64,000 bases of DNA from Gliomastix tumulicola (GCA_001599755.1 BCHX01000012.1:246463-310462), one strand, 5' to 3'; positions 42,675 to 55,701 are shown, counted from the stretch's first letter. The notes: a model not told the origin generated them from the letters alone. Numbers and translations: made by a program.

Positions 42675-45600
42675 TTATCCGTTGTATGCTGTGCGTTTGT
42701 GGCCCAGCAGACGACTCCCAAGTCCGCTGTGCCGGACCCAGACGCCCAGAAATGCAATGGCGAGCGTGCTACCACAGAATGCCAGGAATATGCCCCAGTC
42801 CCTCCATCTCGCATCATAGAAATACTGGAATGTTGCCGAGTAATCCTCTCCACGGAGATACGGGCAGTAGCCACACACAGTGGCATCGCCTAGATCGGCG
42901 ACGAAACCTCCAGCCCTCGCAACGTAGTTCTTTAGGTACTCGCTGCAGGACGTGTTGGGGGGCGGTATGACTCTGACAAATTCATCTTCCTCGCACGAAA
43001 GCCGTAATCCGTGTGTGACGGTTGCGCTCCCAGCGCTCATCCAGAAGCGAAGCGGGTTGGCCGAGAACAGCCAGTCGCGGTAGAATGGTATCATTGCTTG
43101 ATACGGAATGGATACTCCGCCGAACGTGGTCATGACGCACCATAATATCCCATTCGCGTAGCCGGCGACTGAGGCATTGGGGAAGATCGAGGCGACAGCG
43201 AAAGGAAATCCTATCCCAAACAGCCCGAGGGCCAGATACATCAGGAACCCAAAGCCAGGATCTGGCAGGCCCATCGGGAACCACGAACAGAAAAACGCCA
43301 TTGTGTAAATACCCAGGGCCAGTGGTATTTCAACGGCCACGAGAGCAAAGCACAGCGCGAGAGGGCCGTATCCTACCCCGCTGCGCTCACGAGCATCGAA
43401 GATAGACCATTTCGCGTACCAGATGTCCTGTAGATCACCGGCCGAGGCAATGGCAATCCATGGCAGAACAAACAGGCCTAGTAGGTGGTTCTGTACGCCT
43501 TGTTGTGTGCTCGACACCTGGTAGAAAAGGAAGCCTAGCGTGAGAGACATTCCGGTTGCTTTGACAAGGCGGCCAAGTATGTATGGTCCATCTCTCCATA
43601 CTGATCTCCCGTGTCGCTGCGCCAGCAGATACACTTGTGAAAGCCAAGAGTGCCTCTTAAGAGGCTTTTGTGGGAACAGGGGGGAAAGTTTTCGATGACT
43701 TTGCGCCTCTCCCCTGAGTTCTTTGATATCCATATCGAGGGCTGCCCGTTCCCCAGACATGTTCCATTTCTCATGCCAGATCTCGGCGTCGGATGAACCC
43801 GCAACCACCTCAAGGATGACCTCGATAGCGTTGGACGTGCTGTCAATGGCAGCCCCGTGTCTGGTAAAGTAATCAGACACTATACTCGAGTTTAGCCCCG
43901 TTTCTCCAAAGTATACCGTCCGACCGCCGGGCGCAAGTAGTAGGACGTGATCGAAAAGCTCGAACAAGACAGCCGATGGTTGGTGGATGGTGCAGATGAT
44001 CGGTACTCGACTGCTGGCTATTTTCTTCAGCAGAGAGACTAAGCTAAATGCTGCCTGACTGTCCAGCCCAGACGTAGGCTCGTCGAGGAACAGAACATTG
44101 CTTGAGTTGACAACGAGCTCGACGCCAATAGTGACTCGTTTACGCTCCTCCACTCCAAGCCCCCATTCGCCAGGGACGCCTACCAGTGCATCGGCAATGG
44201 CCACCATCTCGAGTTGTTGTATCACGTCCTCGGCGACCACTTTTATTTCCCGCAATGGTGTGTCCGCGGGCCGTCTGAGCCTAGCCGAAAACTCGAGAGC
44301 CTCGCGAACTGTTGCCCGCGGCTCATGCACGTCCTGCTGCATGCAAAACCCGCAGGACCTAGAGAACGACTCAGGGTCATTTAGAGTGGACATGGACCCA
44401 AGGTGCATGGATCCTGTGACTCTGCCTTGGATCTTCCGCTGTGCAAGAGTGTCCAGAAGCGTGGTCTTGCCGGCTCCGGAGACACCCATCAGAGCTGTCA
44501 GCTGCCCGGGCTTGACGTAGCCACTTACGTCGGCCAGAAGTTTCTGACTTGTGCCATTGGCATCAACGAAGTATGACACGTCGGCAAAGGTGAAGGTCGA
44601 CATCCCGATTTCAGGCGATTCTTCCATATTTTCCGGTCCTGCGGTTGGTTTTGCCGGGAGAGCGGGCAGTCGCTCCGTCTTTATGGAACTTGCCAAACGA
44701 ATGGAGTTGCTAGAGGCATCTTTCTCTTTCAGCCCTGCTTGGTCCGCAGTAGCATTAGATCCGACACAGAGCTCAAGAGTGGTGATATCTTGCGCGCAGT
44801 CCTTGCTATAAGGACGATCTTTGCGATCGCGTTCACTCCTGGCGTAGACAAGACCGGCTTCACCAGCCGAGTTATGACGGATGGTAAGAGTCAAACCAAT
44901 GGCAGTCAGGCTGGTGTATCCAATCCAAAATGCAACAATGATCCCAAAGTTACGCCACAGATTTGAGACGTCATAGCCAAACTGTGCTCGGATATATGCC
45001 TCTCCTGGTATAGAGGAAGATGCAGGACCAGTGCCGGAAACAGGGCATCCCTGGTTCTCCAACGTTGCACTCTGTAAAGCCCACGGAGTTAGCTACGTAA
45101 CTGAGATCGTATAGGTCATGTTCTAAATGTCCACTGACCTCGTATCCTTGCCCGCTGGGGACAAGCTGATCCGCACTGCAGTGCACTGAAACATGCTGAA
45201 ATTCATTGGCCATCATTGCCTCCAGTGCAAAGGGAGTCGGCGTGATCCAGCGAATCCAACCACCCCACTGAGGGAGTGTTGGCCAAGGAGGAGCATAGCC
45301 AGACCAGGACAGGACGACGGGCATCGTTAAACCGCCCATCAACAGGGCCAGAGGGACACTCGGCGACCAGGCCCCGAGCATGCGGAATAATGCCAACGCA
45401 GTGGCATAATTCGCGAAGTTGAGGAGTTGGAAGACAAGGAATGCGCCAGGCGAGGCATGCAATCCAACTAAAAAGTAGTACGGCGCCGTGAAGAGCATCG
45501 TTTGGGCGAAAGAAAGTGGTAGTTCGGCGATGTTCTGCGCGATGACGGTGGCTGCTGGATGGATGATGCCAAGGGAGTGATGCTTTCGAAGAATCGCCCT

Positions 45601-47168
45601 TGAGCGTACCGTGGACGCAGTCTCAACAAGCGCGTTGAGGGTAAAGTAAATCAAGGTGAAGAAAATGGCGCCGCTCTTCAGGAAGGACCCAGTAGCTGTA
45701 GAGGGGGACAGGAAGAAGGCAGAACCGTTGATGAGAGCAGTGGCGAGGGCCATAGACATCATATATAACAGGTTTCGACGGTCTTCCCAGGCGAGCTTAT
45801 AGTGGCGTTTCATAGCTGTGAAGACTTGGAACGGGAGCGATCGGGGCTCTGGAGCTGAGGTTACAGCAAATTTGTGCTTGATCGCAGCGGCCGCGGAGCG
45901 AAAAGACGCGGCATTCTCTGCGTGTGACGCCCCATTGAGCTGAAAGCGAGCTGCAGCTTCCTGCAATTCTCGATAATGACCTGATCGGATGAAAGCGTCT
46001 GCAAGACCCTCGGGCCCCCAAGGTGGTGGAGGGACATGGCCCTCTTTGACTCGCCGTTCTTGCGGCGAGGTTACTGCCGTGAGGAAGTCTGGCGTGGTCT
46101 GCCTTGGCGGGCAGTCGAACCCAAGCTCCTCGGTGAAATACTGCCTAGGGCTATCACCTGCTAGTCCCGAGTATACCATGCGGCCATCATACAGGACAAC
46201 AACCTTGTCGAAACACTGTCTGTACATGCGCTCGGAGACTTGGTGTGCAGTGACAATGTTGCACATGCCCGTAGCAAGCGACAGTCTCTTGAGCAGCTGG
46301 AGGAATCGAAGCGATGATGTACTGTCGAGGCCGCGTAGCGGGTTGTCCCAGCAAACCACTGCAGCGCCTGTGGTTAGGACTTCGGCTAGAGAAACTCGCT
46401 TCCGCTCGCCTCCCGAAACTCCTCGCACGAATGCGTCTCCCACTATAGTCTCCTTGGTGTGTATGATGCCGAGCGCATCGAGGATCCGGTCCGTCATTCG
46501 ACTCGCAAATGCGGCTCCATCCTCCCCAGCATGCTCTTGGTCTTCGCCATCACAAGAGCTGCCGGGTTTGCGCTGTCTGAGTGCAAACTGCATGGTGTCT
46601 TTGACTTTCAACGTTGGATAATGCAAATCCTCCTCGCCATTGTAAACGATTTCTGAGGAGTACTGATTTCGTATTTCATCGGCTGAAATTGATCCGTACC
46701 GAATATGCCCAAGCAGATTGACGGAAGACTCTGACTGGCTCGACAATGCTTTGAGTAACGTAGAGCAGCCAGCCCCAGGTCGACCGAGCACAAGCATCGT
46801 CTCTCCTGGCTCAACAACCCCAGAGACATTATCCAGCAAGTTTTTTGTAGGCGTATCGGGGTCTGAACCTCCAATCATGAGATGCCGAACAAGCCTGACG
46901 GGCCAGGAAATGGCCAGGCCAAAAAGGATGCTGGGGGGATCGGGAACGATAGAGTCACTCATGTTACGTGCCTGGACTGTGAGATCTTCAAACAGGATGC
47001 CAAGCGCACGGCCATGTGTGCGATAAATTGGAAGTTTCTTGTCGTTATCCTCCAACCTGCCGGAGGACCTGCCATCCTGGACGATACAATAAAATGTCAG
47101 CGAGGATCCAGCTCTCACAACACCCAGGACAGACGCCAAATCATCAAATGGCCTACCTTGATCTCCAT
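42675..47168 (-). CDS. Full-size PDR-type (ABCG) ABC transporter
   Basis: Exons 47168-47157, 47076-45139 and 45071-42675 give 1448 residues, the normal PDR size. The order is NBD-TMD-NBD-TMD. NBD1: Walker A VLGRPGAGCSTLLK, signature VSGGERKRVSLAE, Walker B variant VVCWDNPLRGLDS. NBD2: MGVSGAGKTTLLD, LGVEERKRVTIGVEL, LFLDEPTSGLDS. The degenerate NBD1 and altered NBD2 signature are normal for fungal PDR pumps. Each TMD has about six segments with a large extracellular Cys-containing loop near the end. The 12-nt first exon (MEIK) is needed to start with ATG; a longer 5' end is possible. It should export hydrophobic compounds at the plasma membrane. Confidence 0.93.
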
Positions 47169-47703
47169 CTCGCCAATGTTTTCTGAAAGACGCGACTAAG
47201 AACCCTCCAAGCTAAGTGAAAAAGTGCTTAGTGGTTACGCCTGGGGGAATGACTGATGTGTAGGATTTGAACAAGCTCAGAAAGAAATAAAAAGACACGT
47301 TCTTACTTGGGGCTTCGATCTCGTGAAGGCGGTAGGCGTTGATGCTTGACCGAGCACTTACGAGCGGGAATATGAATTCCGCTTGTCCTTAAATTTGGTC
47401 CCTGGCTACGAATAATAGTCCCTGTTAGCAAATGTATGTGGAGAGAGTAGCCATGAGAAAATAAAATACGAACTACGTAGCGAGTGTCACGCTTAGTTTC
47501 TACTACGTGGCGAACACTCGTGGGTGTCAGGAAAGGGTATCCTCTACTACCTCTCAATGGTGACCATGAAGTGCAGCAACTCTGATGCTACCGCCTTAGA
47601 TATGGCTATTCAAGCTCGTCTAGCAAGGCTTGAATTTGAGCAAAGGGGAAGGATAGTGTGTTCATGTCGCCTGAGTTTTATGTAGAGCATCTGTACAGCC
47701 TAT
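47169..47703. other. Upstream region of the ABC transporter
   Basis: ACTACGTAGCGAGTGTCACGC and CTACGTGGCGAACACTCG-type segments near 47471-47521 are loosely symmetric. No coding exon could be joined convincingly, though the ABC N-terminus may extend here. Confidence 0.35.
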
Positions 47704-49027
47704 CTAAAAGGCAAGGGGGTAATCGACTGATTCGACGTTGGAAGGGTACCGAAGCCCTCCTAGCTCGCGGATTCTGTCCAGAACCTCCATGATTTGGACA
47801 GTCTCGTCCCACGTTGAATATCTTCCTTCCATACGGCCCTCGATCAAAGCGCGTCCTGCTTCATCAGCCTCCCAAAACATTCCCTGGCCTTCTCCCTCAC
47901 TGTTCATCCACGTGTTGAAGCCGTTATACCAGCCGCTGCCTTTGCCTGGCCCAGGTTGAGGCCACTGACGCTCCTCCAATGCGCCATCTGAGAATAAGAT
48001 CTTCGACCGAGTCGGTCTCTGGGACACAGGAAAGATCTGGATTTCACCCTTGACGCCCTGGATCCTCACAGCAGGCTGTTCGGGAGTGGTACCATCAAGA
48101 CGCATAGAAGTGGTGCAGATGGCGTGGCCATCGCCTCCAGCCGTACTATCTCTTGGAAACCGAAGAAGGGCCACTGTCGATTCATCGACCTCGTTCGCCG
48201 GCGCATGCTTAAGAATAGATCAGCTTGAAAAGCCCAGTCCTCGCCCTCGTTCCCTTGTGTCAGGTTATATGCTGGAGGGTGCCGTACCTTTTGCATTATT
48301 GAGAGCACGTCTGGTGGTGTCCGGTGTCCTTCAGATTGAGGCAGATAGAGAGCCAAGAACGGCCAGGTCAGAGAATATACACCCAAGTCTAACAATGCGC
48401 CACCGGCCAGGTTTGGGTTGATCAGTCTGTGCTGATCATCGGTTGGATTAATGTTGAAACTACAGTCAGAAATTACTCTCAAGACATTTCCGATTCTTCC
48501 TGATGAGATTACATCGTAAACGTATGTCGAAATGGGAAGATATCGCGTCCAAAGAGCTTCCATCAAGAAACAACTGTTCTTTTTGGCAATGGTGATCAGA
48601 ATCTTGAGTTGGGCCGCATTTATGGTAATTGGCTTTTCGCAGAGGACATTCATCCCGGCTTCAAGGCATTCCCGGACGTTCTGATAATGGTGTGAGTGAG
48701 GTGTTGCGACATATACAATGTCGATGGCCGAATCAGCGGTCAGCTCGGAGTAAGAGCCGTAGGCACGAGCGCCTGTGGCGCATACTTGGTCAAGGAATGA
48801 CTGAGCCTTAGACACCGACGTTGATGAGGCAGCTGCAACAATGCGATGTGTGACATAGTCAACACCTCGAGTCTTGGGATCTACGAGAAGATCTTTAGCG
48901 CTGGACTCTTATTAGTTGAAAGAGCTTCATAGAACCACTCGTCCCGGCAGGTCTTCAGCACATACAATGTTTTTGCGATCTCCCCGGTGGCTAGAATGCC
49001 CCAGGAAATGACTCGTGGAGATGACAT
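47704..49027 (-). CDS. Gfo/Idh/MocA oxidoreductase (dihydrodiol/xylose dehydrogenase-like)
   Basis: Exons 49027-48966, 48900-48288 and 48207-47704 give 392 residues. The N-terminal Rossmann motif is ISWGILATGEIAKTFAKDL; VLCEKPITIN holds the family EKP motif, and GGALLDLGVYSLTW is the typical substrate-domain helix. The wording matches fungal proteins related to dimeric dihydrodiol dehydrogenase and NADP D-xylose 1-dehydrogenase. It should oxidise a cyclic sugar or diol. It is divergent from the second family member at 49555. Confidence 0.9.
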
Positions 49028-49554
49028 TCCGTCCCAGTCCAGTTAGGTGAGGTGTCAGGAGGCAGGCTCTGTCTACCATGAATTACCATCGACACCTGGT
49101 CTACTAATACTTATGAGAACCGCTGTTGGAAACCATATTCCCGCGTATCATTCAATGAGGCGGCTATGGTATTTTCGATTCAGCCATGGTGATACTCTGA
49201 TCCAGAAGATCATCGGTTGGAGGGTGGGTTGTGAGGAGTAATATGGATCTAGCAGGGCCGCTACGGACCACTTCTGATAGCATTATGATCAGGAATACAT
49301 TTTCCGTTTGAACTCATGGCAAGTCTTCCTATCTCTCATCACCACCAGAGTTGTCTGTCCACCATCCCCGGCTTTGAAAACACGCAAATTGACCCACGGA
49401 ATGTGTGTTCCTGCGCTGTAATAATCCTTTGAAAGTGAAAATCTACCAATGTCCTTCTCCAATAAGACACCTTTGTCACCATAAACTCACACTCTTGACA
49501 TTGAATTACCTTGAAATTGAAAGCCGGCACGTGGCATAAAGATTCAGGGACACA
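49028..49554. promoter_or_regulatory. Divergent promoter between two Gfo/Idh/MocA genes
   Basis: No gene. The 527 bp spacer suggests joint control of the two oxidoreductases. No distinct motif is seen. Confidence 0.4.
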
Positions 49555-50779
49555 ATGACGTTCGGCAGCGACAGCAGAGACCGTATCCTGCGTGTGGGCA
49601 TCATCGGATGCGGTGAGGTGGCACAGGTCATTCACGTACCAGTCCTGGGATTTCTCTCTGAACTATTTTCTATCACTTACTTATGTGATGTCTCCGAACA
49701 AGCGTTGGATTTCACCAAAGGCCGCGTTATGGGCTCAAACAATGTTCGAACAACGAAGAGCCCGACGGAGCTTTGCGGGTCTCCCGACGTCGACGTGGTC
49801 TTTGTCTTGTCGAGCGATGAATATCACGCAGATCATGCCATCATGGCCCTTTCCGAGCACAAACACGTCATGATTGAGAAGCCGGCGGCTCTGAACTTTC
49901 GCGACATTACCCGCATTCAGCAGGCCGAGGATGCGTCGCGAGGTCGTGTCATGGTGGGATACATGCGCAGATACGCAGCTGCGTTTGAGCAAGCAATCAA
50001 GGAAGTTGGGGGCCTGGATCAGGTTTTATATGCAAGAGTCAGAGGTAAAGACGTGAATTCGACTTAATATGCGACTTTATGTACTAAAAAGGGAGCCTCT
50101 GACAGATATCATCGGACCGCCTCAGGCCTTCGTTTCCCAGTCCGGCACATTTCCCAAGAGGTTCCAAGATTTCCAACCAGAAGATTCCAAGGATCTACAA
50201 GCCCGCGGAATAGAGGCTGTGAGCACCGCTTTTGAGGAATGCGGCGTGCAGCCTACCGAATCGAAGCAGACCTTTTGGAGACATCTTTGCGGCCTGGGCG
50301 TCCACGACATCTCAGCCATGCGTGAGCTTCTTGGCATGCCAGCGGGTATCAGCGGAGCTTCTTTAAGCATGCCATTTTGGAAGTACGTACAGGAACTCTC
50401 TTTCTTCCTTCCTCATCAGGATTTTGACGCAGGCAGTGTGTTATTTGAGTACGAAGGCTTCAATGTCATGTACGAGTCCGGGATCGACAACATCCCGCGC
50501 TTCGACGCCCATATCGAGGTCTACGGAAAAGATAAAACCGTCAGAATCACATACGACACTCCTTATGTGAGAGGTCTCCCCATCATCCTACGCATTTCCG
50601 AAAATAGTGATGGAAGTTATAAAGAGACTACGGTGCGGACCACATTCGAGGATGCATACACGCAGGAACTTCGCAAACTTCATACGTGGGTCACTGGAGG
50701 AAAAGGCATCAAAACCACACTCGCAGACGCTGAGGACGATTTGCGAATATTGAAGATGATTATGAAAGCTCTGAAGTAG
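49555..50779 (+). CDS. Gfo/Idh/MocA oxidoreductase
   Basis: Exons 49555-50044 and 50106-50779 (61-nt intron) give 387 residues. VGIIGCGEVAQVIHVPVLGFL is the dinucleotide motif, VMIEKPAALN the EKP motif, and HLCGLGVHDISAMRELLG contains the conserved His/Asp helix. The second half (YESGIDNIPRFDAHIEVYGKD) is typical of fungal sugar-oxidoreductase members. A GTACGTACAG..CATCAG segment at about 50382-50418 looks intron-like but would break the frame, so it is kept as coding. It differs clearly from both neighbours of the same fold, so the three are ancient paralogues, not recent duplicates. Confidence 0.88.
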
Positions 50780-51448
50780 GCGTTTACCCCCAGCCGATGC
50801 GCCCACCAGCACACTCTCTTACGAGGTATCACTGTAAAGAATTGGGAGGTATTTTACGTGAGGGATCGATGTGACATCGACGTCTAGAGCAGAAAAAATG
50901 AACCCAATTCATACGTCTCGTCTTATGTCCGATCCAAACTTGAGAGTGTCGTTACCGAGTCGCTGCTGGTTTGCTTCAAGCCCAATCTGGCTAGAAGCTT
51001 CCCCGAATGTCAACCCGCTCTTTCTTCTGCCACTGCTGGAGATATCGTCATTTAACACTCGAAATAGTGATGCTACACAGCATGGGGCGGAAGTCATGAT
51101 AGCAACCCCGGCCACGCCCGGGCGTACTACAGACTGAGTAAGAAGCTCAGTATTGGAGACGATAAATGCTGGCTTGATGCGGAGTGATTTTGTCACATGG
51201 ACAGGTAGAAGGGCGGAACATAGATTCCGCCCCGCGAATTTACACGCCTCCGTTCTCCCTGGCCCAGATTATACCCCCCTGGCCGTGAGACATAGTACCT
51301 TGACGCTCGTTGATTGGTCATTGGAAGAAGTGTGGAGTGTCAAGTGAGACTTAAGGCGCCGAACTCGCCCTTTAATCAAGAATCCAGACCGCTCGTTCTT
51401 TGTCCAGACCAACATTCCTAGATACGAAGGCTCTCTCCGATCTAAACT
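50780..51448. other. Spacer with no supported gene
   Basis: 669 bp between tandem oxidoreductases. Short frames on both strands have no family features; this is probably the promoter of the third oxidoreductase. Confidence 0.4.
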
Positions 51449-52837
51449 ATGGTTCCTATCAGAGTTGGAGTGGTAGGTTATGGCTTTGCCGCCAAGAGCT
51501 TCCACATACCATTCATCAAAGAGATTCCAGACTACGACATTATCGCCGTTTTGCAAAGGGCCCCGGCTCCAGAGAACCCAGCATCTGCTCCACCCGGCTC
51601 TCACTGCACGGTCGACCTACCAGATATCAAGCACTATCGTGAAGCGGACGCCTTTTTTGCCGACCCCGAAATCGACTTGGTGGTTGTAGCGACACATATT
51701 GATACGCATGCATCGTTTGCAGAGAGGGCTCTCCTGGCGGGAAAACACGGTGAGCCGCCATCAGGTTTTAGTCCCTTCCAGGACCTTCGACTGACATCAA
51801 GGTAGCTATTGTGGATAAGCCGTTTGCACGATCAAGCGCAGAGGCAGACAAGATTATTGAACTAGCTAGTGATAGCGGCTTGATCCTCACCTGCTTCCAG
51901 AATCGACGATGGGTGACTATTCCCAATGTCAACCACAGTGTGTCATCTTGGAGACTAATTAGATCCCAGGATGGCGACTTCATGACGTTGAGACACCTTC
52001 TCGACCAGAACGCCCTTGGAGCTGTCAAGGAAGCCGAAATCCACTACGACTTCGACTCTCCTTCATGGCTTCGGTTCATTACCGCAGAATCATATCAGCC
52101 TGGCCTCGGTAATGCGTTTGGATTAGGTACGAAGAAGCACTCCAGAGTCACTTGAATTGCCACGGGGCTGACTACGCCTGTAACAGGAACCCATAGCCTA
52201 GACCAGGCCCTGGCGCTGTTCGGGCCACCATCTTCTGTCACTGGATTCTTCCGCGCTCATAGGCAGCTCAGCACTGAGTATCCCGACAGTCCTGAGAACG
52301 ACGATACCTTCACCATCATCCTCCAATACAACAACACTCAAGACGGTCTGCTAGTGACAGTCAAGACCTCAATTGTGTCTGTGGCAGATCGGCAGCTGAA
52401 GTTCTTCGTTCGAGGGGACAAAGGCTCATATATCAAAGTGAGTCAATGGTGTACTTGAGTATTCATGGTTGCTAATTTTCTCAACCAATGTGTAGTACCA
52501 GCAACGGTCAACCTGTATTCAAGAGGAGCAGATTGCGTCCGGGCTGCGTCCGAAGGATCCGGAATTCGGCGTCGAACCCCAACAGATGCATGGAGTTCTT
52601 ACGACAGCGGCTCTAGCATTTCCAGATGTGCAGAAATTCAATGAAGAGTCAAAGAGGTTTGCAGGAGATTATCCGACCAGTCCTGGTCGTTGGATTGGAC
52701 TGTATGAGAATCTGGCCTCGGCCATCCGGAAGCATGGGAATATCGAAGTGGAAGCGAGACAAGCGAGGGACGTACTTCGAGTTATTGAACTTGCCAGGAA
52801 GTCCCATGAAACAAGTCGTACAGTTTCCTGGTCTTAA
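51449..52837 (+). CDS. Gfo/Idh/MocA oxidoreductase
   Basis: Five exons (51449-51749, 51806-51912, 51970-52126, 52187-52437, 52496-52837) give 385 residues. VGVVGYGFAAKSFHIPFI is the nucleotide motif; AIVDKPFARSSAEA holds the DKP variant of EKP. CFQNRRWDGDFMTLRHLL and AEIHYDFDSP are typical of fungal and yeast YMR315W-like or GFO-like members. The C-terminal half reads GTHSLDQALALFGPPSSVTGFFR. Introns are 56-60 nt; the second (51913-51969) is 57 nt with no stop, so keeping it would insert 19 residues. Confidence 0.9.
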
Positions 52838-53472
52838 GCGCGCTAATATTCACGGTCGGTGTTCACTGACCCCCTGTCTACCAATGATATTTCCCGAGAT
52901 AATTACACAAGCACTTACTCCCTTAATGGCCATGTAGCACGGCGAGGAGTGGTCGTTCCAACAGAGTCGATAGTGACATGACGGGAATCAGTAGATCCGG
53001 AATTTCCCAAAACAGTGTGTACGAGTAAAGCAAGACCGATGTCCGAGACGTAGATAAGCTCTATCGACCGGGATAGGAAACCAAATTCCGCACATCCACA
53101 CCGAAGTGGGCGCGCTTGGGGACTGAGTCAGGGACTCTGTCTCGATAAGGAGGACCTACAAGAAACTTCCTTCCACTACCTATGAATGGGTATACAATGG
53201 CCTGGACTGGTCCTATATCCATTGGAAGAAAGGAAGCCCGCCATGATGCCTGCAGCAGCTGCGGAATTCACCTTCACTATCAGCCCAACCCCAGAAGATC
53301 CGCTCTCGTGTGCGATTTCGGCGATAGCTTGACGTATTCCCCCGGATTTACCAAAACACTGGATGGGCGATAAGCTACGGGTTCAGCTGGTCCCGACCCA
53401 CGAATCCGAGGTAACGCCCAGCTTGACAACCGAGATATATAAATCCATCAAGCCTGGAAGGGGACGGTGGAA
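52838..53472. promoter_or_regulatory. Upstream region of the sugar transporter
   Basis: No gene. A TATA-like GATATATAAATCC lies near 53433, about 40 bp before the chosen ATG. Confidence 0.4.
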
Positions 53473-55205
53473 ATGTACACTCGTTCTATTTTCCCCAAAG
53501 CTACCGAGACAACAGGATCAGACACTATGGCATCATCATCCACCGGCAAAGACCTACCGGCCAAGGTCAACGAGGTTCAAAAGGTCGACGAAGGAGACGG
53601 ATCACTCTCCCCTGTCCACCTTACGTGGACGGAGCAATTCAAGGCTCTCATTCAATGCAAGAGAGCTGCATCGGCCTGTAAGAGTCTCAGACCAACTACA
53701 CGTCTGTCTATCAACCAACTTACTAACCCGTCTCCCACAACAAAAGGCTTCGCCTGCTCCTCGGCGGCAGTGCTCGTCGGTTATGACATGATGCTGATTG
53801 GATCCATCATCGCCGTTCCGTCCTTTGTGGAGCATTTCGGGGTCTGGAACGAGTCTACCAATAGCTGGACACTCCCGGCTGATCACCAACTCATCTGGAG
53901 CATCGTGCAATACATGGCTGCGGTGGTTGGCGCCTTTGGCTCGGCTCATATCAACGATTTCTTTGGGCGCCGGATCGTCTTTTACACAATAGTTGCGTAC
54001 GTGAAGACTTCCCCTCCCCGTAGATGCGAAGGCCACAGCTGACACAAATGAACGAGAGCAGGCTTACAATGGTCGGCACGATTGTGGAACTATTTTCCCC
54101 AGACTGGAAAGTCTGGATCGTCGCCAAACTCTTATTTGGAACTGCCATGGGCTTAATGCAGAGCACTATCCCAGCCTACGTTGCCGAGATCGCTCCGAGC
54201 CATATCCGGGGCTTCTTGCTGGCTCTCTTCCAGTTCTGGATCCAGTTCGGGGCCTTCGTCGCCGCCTGTGTCCTGGAGCCAACCTCCAAAATCCATGGAT
54301 ACTGGGGCTGGAGATCCTCCATCATCTCTCAATTAGGCCTCGGAGTCTTCTGCTTGGCAGTCTTCATCCCCCTGGTGCCAGAATCACCATACCACCTTGT
54401 GTCAAAGGGGAAGACAGATGCCGCGCGTGCGTCTCTCCTAAGCCTGAGAGGACAAGAGGCGAACTATCGAGTCGACGACGACCTCATGACCATCGTCAAT
54501 GGCATGGAACATAGCAGCAGCGGCAAAGAAGGATCCCCGTCATACAAGGAGTGCTTCCAGAACTCGAACCTGAGGCGAACCTTCCTAGCATGCCTGCCCA
54601 TGGTTATGCAACACTTCGTTGGATATCCCCTGTGCGGCAACTACCTGGCCTATTTTCTCTCACTGTCCGGGGTGGACAATTCTTTCCTGATTACAGTCAT
54701 ATCGTTGGTTTGCGCTCTGGTGGCGATCTTGGTGGCTTTCGTGCTTATCGAGTACGTCGGGCGACGTCCTCAGTACCTTTTTGGCACTTTCTTTATCCTC
54801 CCACTGCTGCTTTGCATTGGGGTGCTCGGCTTTCGGCCGCTTACTGTCCCTATCCTCAGAGGAGTCTCTGCCCTGTGTATCATCTGGGCGTTCCTATGGT
54901 ACATGTCGGTTGGGGCTGTAGGATGGACAATCGTGGGCGAAATCTCGACACCTCGGCTACGGTCCATGACGACCTCTCTTGCCGCTCTCACCAACTCCTT
55001 GATCAACATGGGATGGTCAATCGCGATACCTTATTTGGTGAATACCGAGAACGCCAATCTTGGACCCAAAGCAGCCCTGGTATTCTTCGGCCCGGCGACC
55101 GGGTTCGCTGTTTTGGCGTACTTTGTCATTCCGGAGACTAAAGGCAAGACATTTGCCCAGCTCGACGAGCTTTTCCAGCGGCGAACCCTAGCGCGCAAGT
55201 TTTAA
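53473..55205 (+). CDS. MFS sugar porter (maltose/alpha-glucoside permease-like)
   Basis: Exons 53473-53677, 53747-53996 and 54062-55205 give 532 residues; an alternative ATG is at 53527. Sugar-porter motifs: GYDMMLIGS in TM1, DFFGRRIVFY after TM2, VAEIAPSHIRGFLLALFQFWIQFG, VPESPYHLVSKGK, EYVGRRPQYL and the end signature PETKGKTFAQLDELF. About twelve membrane segments are visible. Sequence style is that of fungal disaccharide (maltose/cellobiose-type) permeases. With the cytosolic GH3 at 34766 it could form an import-and-cleave route. The stop codon lies 29 bp before a retrotransposon LTR. Confidence 0.93.
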
Positions 55206-55234
55206 CAAGCTCTCCGCGTTCGCCAGCTGGTCAG

Positions 55235-55701
55235 TGTTACGACCCAACCAACATGGTCGTGGGATCACGGGCCATGTGGGTCACACAGGCACGGGCGGAA
55301 GGATGTTCCATCCCGATGAAAGAACTTACCCTACACCTGTAGTTCACGAGGGATAAGTGAACCACTAAGTGAACTAGAGTATAAACCACTTAGTGAACCA
55401 TGTAGTGAACTAAGAGTACCACCTAGTATATAAGACTATAGTTATTACCTAGATAGATTAAATAGCTTACTAGCTATTAATAAAGCACTTTACTTAGATA
55501 TACCTTTTACTAATAAGTATATTAAGCTAGAGTATCCTTTATTAATACTAATTCCTCTTAGCCTTACTAATACTTATAACTTATTAACTATAACTACCAC
55601 CTCACTTAATTAAGATATCTTAGAGTTCTAAGAATATAAAATATTATTTAAACCTTAATTTAACTACTTTACACTAAATAAATTACCCTATTTATTATAT
55701 A
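55235..55701 (+). repeat. LTR of the left (plus-strand) gypsy-type element
   Basis: Begins TGTTACGACCC and ends near TTATTATA (from TCGTCACA in the other copy). It aligns end to end with the reverse complement of 58669-59128, differing mainly by C/T and G/A transitions. The first roughly 100 bp keep normal GC content; the rest is AT-rich. Confidence 0.8.

Noticed and set aside
50382..50418. Intron-like GTACGT..CATCAG segment in the second Gfo/Idh/MocA gene
   Set aside because: Removing 37 nt breaks the frame, while reading through keeps it open to the proper end.
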